DNA of 64,000 nt, from positions 6,340,001-6,404,000 of the forward strand of contig OW285196.1 of the NCBI GenBank assembly GCA_935421135.1, given 5' to 3'. A program made the position numbers and the translations under genes. Origin of the DNA: Bugulina stolonifera. Lineage: Eukaryota; Bryozoa; Gymnolaemata; Cheilostomatida; Bugulidae. Under the pieces are notes generated by a model. It ran no database searches. It worked only from the letters and a program-made list of their open reading frames with translations, and had not been told where the DNA came from. This document shows, one piece after another, positions 24,840 through 64,000 of the stretch. The first letter of the stretch is position 1. The number at the start of each line of letters is the position of its first letter.

Positions 24840-26710
24840 CAAAGCTAGTGCAACAGCAGATGTGAGATGATATCATCTGCCACAAATTGATCTCAAACAA
24901 AGGCAGTCTGGGTCATCTGAGTAACCCAGTCAACCTTGTTATAAAGCACATGGAAAGGTTTTGATTCAATAACTTTTCTATTAATTAAGAGTTTATAAAT
25001 TCCTTCTACACTTTTGATAACATGACACTTAGTCACATCATATTCACTTGTCTTTTTTATTTCAAACATCAAGGAAGTGCAATTAGCAAAAAAATTTCTC
25101 ATTTATTTGAGGGTATACTACAATGAGAAGACAACTTCTTCATATTTCTACAAACTCCCATGAGTGAATAGAGGTAGTGGGTAGTCTATTTTGCAGTATT
25201 TTCTTTAAAATACACATAACACACTTGTGTTAAAACAGAATTAGTACCAGAAGAGAAATAAAGAACTAAATTCAGCATAAATGGTTTCCAATGATATTTC
25301 TCTACTTAAACAAGAGAGGACAACTCAGGAAGACTACCCATCTTTTGAGGCTTCTTCCACTTTAAGGCCTAGGTTACTGCTAATAAGTATGGTATCAATC
25401 AATGAATTATTTATTATATTATAATATTATAATTGTCAATGAAATAATATTATATAATAGGCCTATTATAATAATTATTATCATTATTATTGGCCTTGAA
25501 TTATAATTTTAATTTAATAAATTAGGTTAAAATAATTAGATTATTATGATTTTATAACAATATCATGCATCAATAGAATGCATGATGTAGGCCCTATATT
25601 ATAGGTTATAATAAGATATGTCTATCAATATCGAATATTATGCTCGTTGCAAGTAGTGAGGTTGTAGCCGTATAACATGTAGGCCAAGCAGATTTCTAAC
25701 TATCCTCAGTCCTAGCTGCTGGAGGAAAGACGACCCAACTACCCTGCTTTTTGAGTACGGAATCTAGTCTTGGGAAATGGTAACACTGACTTTGGAATCA
25801 ACATCAAATAGCTAAGTTTGTGATTGATGTTTTTAGCAGTAAACAGATTTCACTGTAGCTGCCCCTGTCCGTCACAGAAACACTCAACAGCTGTAGATGA
25901 TTAGGCTAAGCCTATATAAAGAAATTTTTAGAGATTGATCTGCCTTTGGTCCTAAAATGCAGCAAGAAAGAGTTGACTGTTATCACTGTAGATCTAGGCT
26001 AACTTACGTCAACTTAGTTAAGTGTGCCACCACCTTTAAAAATTTTGACGAATACGTAATCTGACTGGTCTATACTGACAGGATCGCAACAGTAAAGCTA
26101 ACAAATTGAGATGTGCTGCTTTGATTCCATATGATTGTGATGATCAGATGGTACACAGGCAATCTACCTGTTGCGTGGATGGCTAGTACCGAATTCTGTG
26201 TTTGATCATTAACTTTTGAGTTGAATTTTGAAGAAATATAGACTAATATAACAATTTTAGTAGGAAGATATTTGGGAGAGCAGAATTGGCATAGGTCATC
26301 CTCATAGAGGCAAATTACAAACCTCTAATGACTGGGGCATGAGTGTGCAGTCAGGACTCATGCCTTCATCAAGAATACAAAATGGATATGCTAAGGCAAC
26401 TGCTACGTGAAACATCGGGTGATGGTGCCATTAGAAGATAAAAGAAGCGATCATCCGGGGCTGTTGCTCACTAAGATTTTTCAAAATATATGATTAATGC
26501 CACACCTGCCGATTTTCTGTGCACCATGTCGCTATTAATAAGAGAATGACTATCACCTCTGAGCATTTAGAACACTAGCAAAATATATCTATTAGTAATT
26601 ACAAATATAGGATATGGTGCTTTATACTGATGCGAATTGTGACACCACGTCAAGGCATAGTTTATTTTGTTACGATTTAGACCCAAGTTGTTTTTGATTT
26701 GATTTAGAAG
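24840..26710. promoter_or_regulatory. DDX11 upstream region, no clear motif
   Basis: Between the MITE and the DDX11 start codon. It should contain the DDX11 promoter and 5' UTR. I see only AT-rich sequence (especially 25400-25620) and no supported gene. Confidence 0.3.
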
Positions 26711-62177
<35,467 letters not shown>

Positions 62178-63841
62178 TCATCTCCAGCCAACCATACCTC
62201 ACACATACTGCCGTCTTTATTTAAAACCTACGGTGACTAACTTTGGGCAACAAAGTTTCAGAATTCCAACTTTCTTTGATGCTTTGATAGCAATTTAAGT
62301 TATTTTAGCTTTATTTATACTTGGAGGAGTCAATTTGAATGGATGTTTTAATTTTATATTTTTGCGTTGTTCCTAATTACATTATATTATGAGTTGTTTA
62401 TAAAGATTATATTCATGATTATATTGTTCATTTAGTGGGAATGCCTGGAACAAACTACTAACAAAATAGATTTTATTGTAAGAAAATATTATTGTGGCAT
62501 TTTCACAATTTCATGCAGGTTTTTTCTACCTGCATGAACCCAAACACCTTGTGAGACATCGGTTCAGTATTAGACTTTCAACACTTTGTAAACGTGGCAA
62601 TCGACTATAGAATCGCTTCAGTTTCTGTTTTATTTAAATTTAATTTTTATTTTTGTAAAGGAGGAATAATTCAAATTTAATTCAAACTGGCAGGCAAGTT
62701 TATAATGGTAACCTTCATCTCACAAATGAGTTGATTGAAGCCATGAGCAAACATACCTATAGATGAATTTAGTCACTGCGGTACTATGTTGATTGGAAAA
62801 AACCTCACTAATTTTGCTGTAATTCTACCACTGACCAGGAGTTATTCTCCCTTTTCCTTAACTATTGGAAATACAAATCCTCTTCTGACATTGACTACAA
62901 TCACTTTGTGTACAGTCTGTGTATTTAATACTAAAATATGAGTGGCGAACAAGCCATATTTTTGAAATATGTACGTAGGCTTGACCAACCTTCTCAATGA
63001 CTTTCTCCAAGACTAATCATTGAATGATCGCTGTTAGTGTCAGCTGTTCCTCATCATTTAGAGTTGTCCTGGTGAAATGGTCTCAATGGCGACCAGTTTT
63101 ATATAGTCATTGAATAGTAGCTGATAAAAGGTTGGAGTTGTCTTACTTTTGAATCAGAATGTGACCAACAACTACATGTAAATACATGTATATTTGTAAA
63201 TATACACAAATCAAAAACTTTTTTGTAGGATCTTTGAAAGTAGGTATTTTTTAGTCTCCATCGGAATAAGACAGCTCCAGATTGACAGCGCACTTATTTG
63301 AAACACTGTTGACCTCATGCTAAATACATCCAATGCATAAGATCTCAAACTATATATAGGTATACAGGTATATAGTTATCAGCTATCTTGGGCAACTTTC
63401 TTTTAGTAATATTACACACACTGTATAGAGTATATATATCATAATCCAGCCATATACAGTTCACAAACTCTCTACATTGCACCTGATATAACAGGCCCAG
63501 AATGCTAAGTACATGTAGCTGCAAAGAGTCACCTACATTATAATAACATTGTGGATCTAGTGTGGGGGGCAAGGGGCTTGGAGCTCAGGCTTAATATAAT
63601 ATATTATTTGATCCTAGACAAGAATCATCAGTTGATAAGCTGAGCTAACACTGATTTGGTTTGCAGAGATAACATTCATAGCGTCAGGGGTCTACCAAAG
63701 ATACTGCTCGGAGTAGATTATACCAAAGGGTGGATACAGCGCCCGATGGAGTGGGTGAACCAATATACACTCGTTTGCGCATGCGATATCTTATTTTAAA
63801 TTTAATGAAGTAATATCATTCCCATACAGCGTAGACGGCTG
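62178..63841. other. intergenic, no supported gene
   Basis: Downstream of DDX11, including its 3' UTR. AT-rich with scattered GA-AGACAACTCC-like motifs. No convincing exon or canonical poly(A) signal could be fixed. Confidence 0.35.
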
Positions 63842-63962
63842 TTACTGAGTACCCCATGAAACCCTGTGAGTACCACAATAACATGTATATCCATCGCCAC
63901 CATTTGCCTCATATCCGCCACTTTCAATAGTACACAGTATCTGACAATCCCATGGCCAGTAC
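63842..63962 (-). CDS. possible last exon of a Cys-rich protein, partial
   Basis: After an acceptor (GTTTGCAG at 63963) the minus strand reads 39 residues from YWPWDCQILCTIESGGYEA to GTHRVSWGTQ and a TAA at 63844-63842. Four cysteines, Gly and aromatic residues suggest an extracellular Cys-rich domain. Upstream exons would lie beyond the right edge. No family recognised, and a single short exon is weak evidence. Confidence 0.3.
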
Positions 63963-64000
63963 CTGCAAACACCTGTATATCACTTCACTTCCCGTAATCA

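Overview
This is an AT-rich eukaryotic window with spliced genes: GT-AG introns, phase-1 EGF exons, antisense genes nested in introns, and mobile-element debris. The gene content (cohesin STAG, the DDX11 helicase, EGF and lectin-like receptor proteins) points to an invertebrate metazoan. A sponge or another early-branching animal is my best guess, but nothing in the sequence proves it. Splice junctions were read by eye. In every full gene model below, exon phases are consistent from start codon to stop codon.

Layout. 427-2776 (-): 5' part of a secreted or membrane EGF-repeat protein that may run off the left edge. 4329-20079 (-): a complete 24-exon cohesin subunit SA/STAG gene (1150 aa). 20080-26710: intergenic interval with a LINE reverse-transcriptase fragment, a foldback element and a MITE. 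26711-62177 (+): a complete 22-exon DDX11/ChlR1 Fe-S helicase gene (935 aa). 63842-63962 (-): a possible last exon of another gene at the right edge.

DDX11 has very long introns, and its recognised passengers all lie antisense to it. Intron 13 (14.7 kb) holds a small one-pass membrane protein (35582-36690), a 468-aa receptor-like protein with two SUEL/galactose-lectin-like repeats (42915-45581) and a tract of 148 uninterrupted CAG triplets. Intron 16 holds a very young 5.66-kb LTR retrotransposon (51069-56725). Intron 17 holds a two-exon UQCC2-like gene (57867-59448).

STAG and DDX11 both act in sister-chromatid cohesion and stand head-to-head here. The retrotransposon has identical-length 807-bp LTRs with one difference, a tRNA-Leu primer-binding site, and gag and protease in two frames joined by a textbook -1 frameshift signal. 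It has no reverse transcriptase or integrase. The STAG introns carry an unusual series of minisatellites that start at splice junctions and often include the exon edge and the splice donor in the repeat unit.
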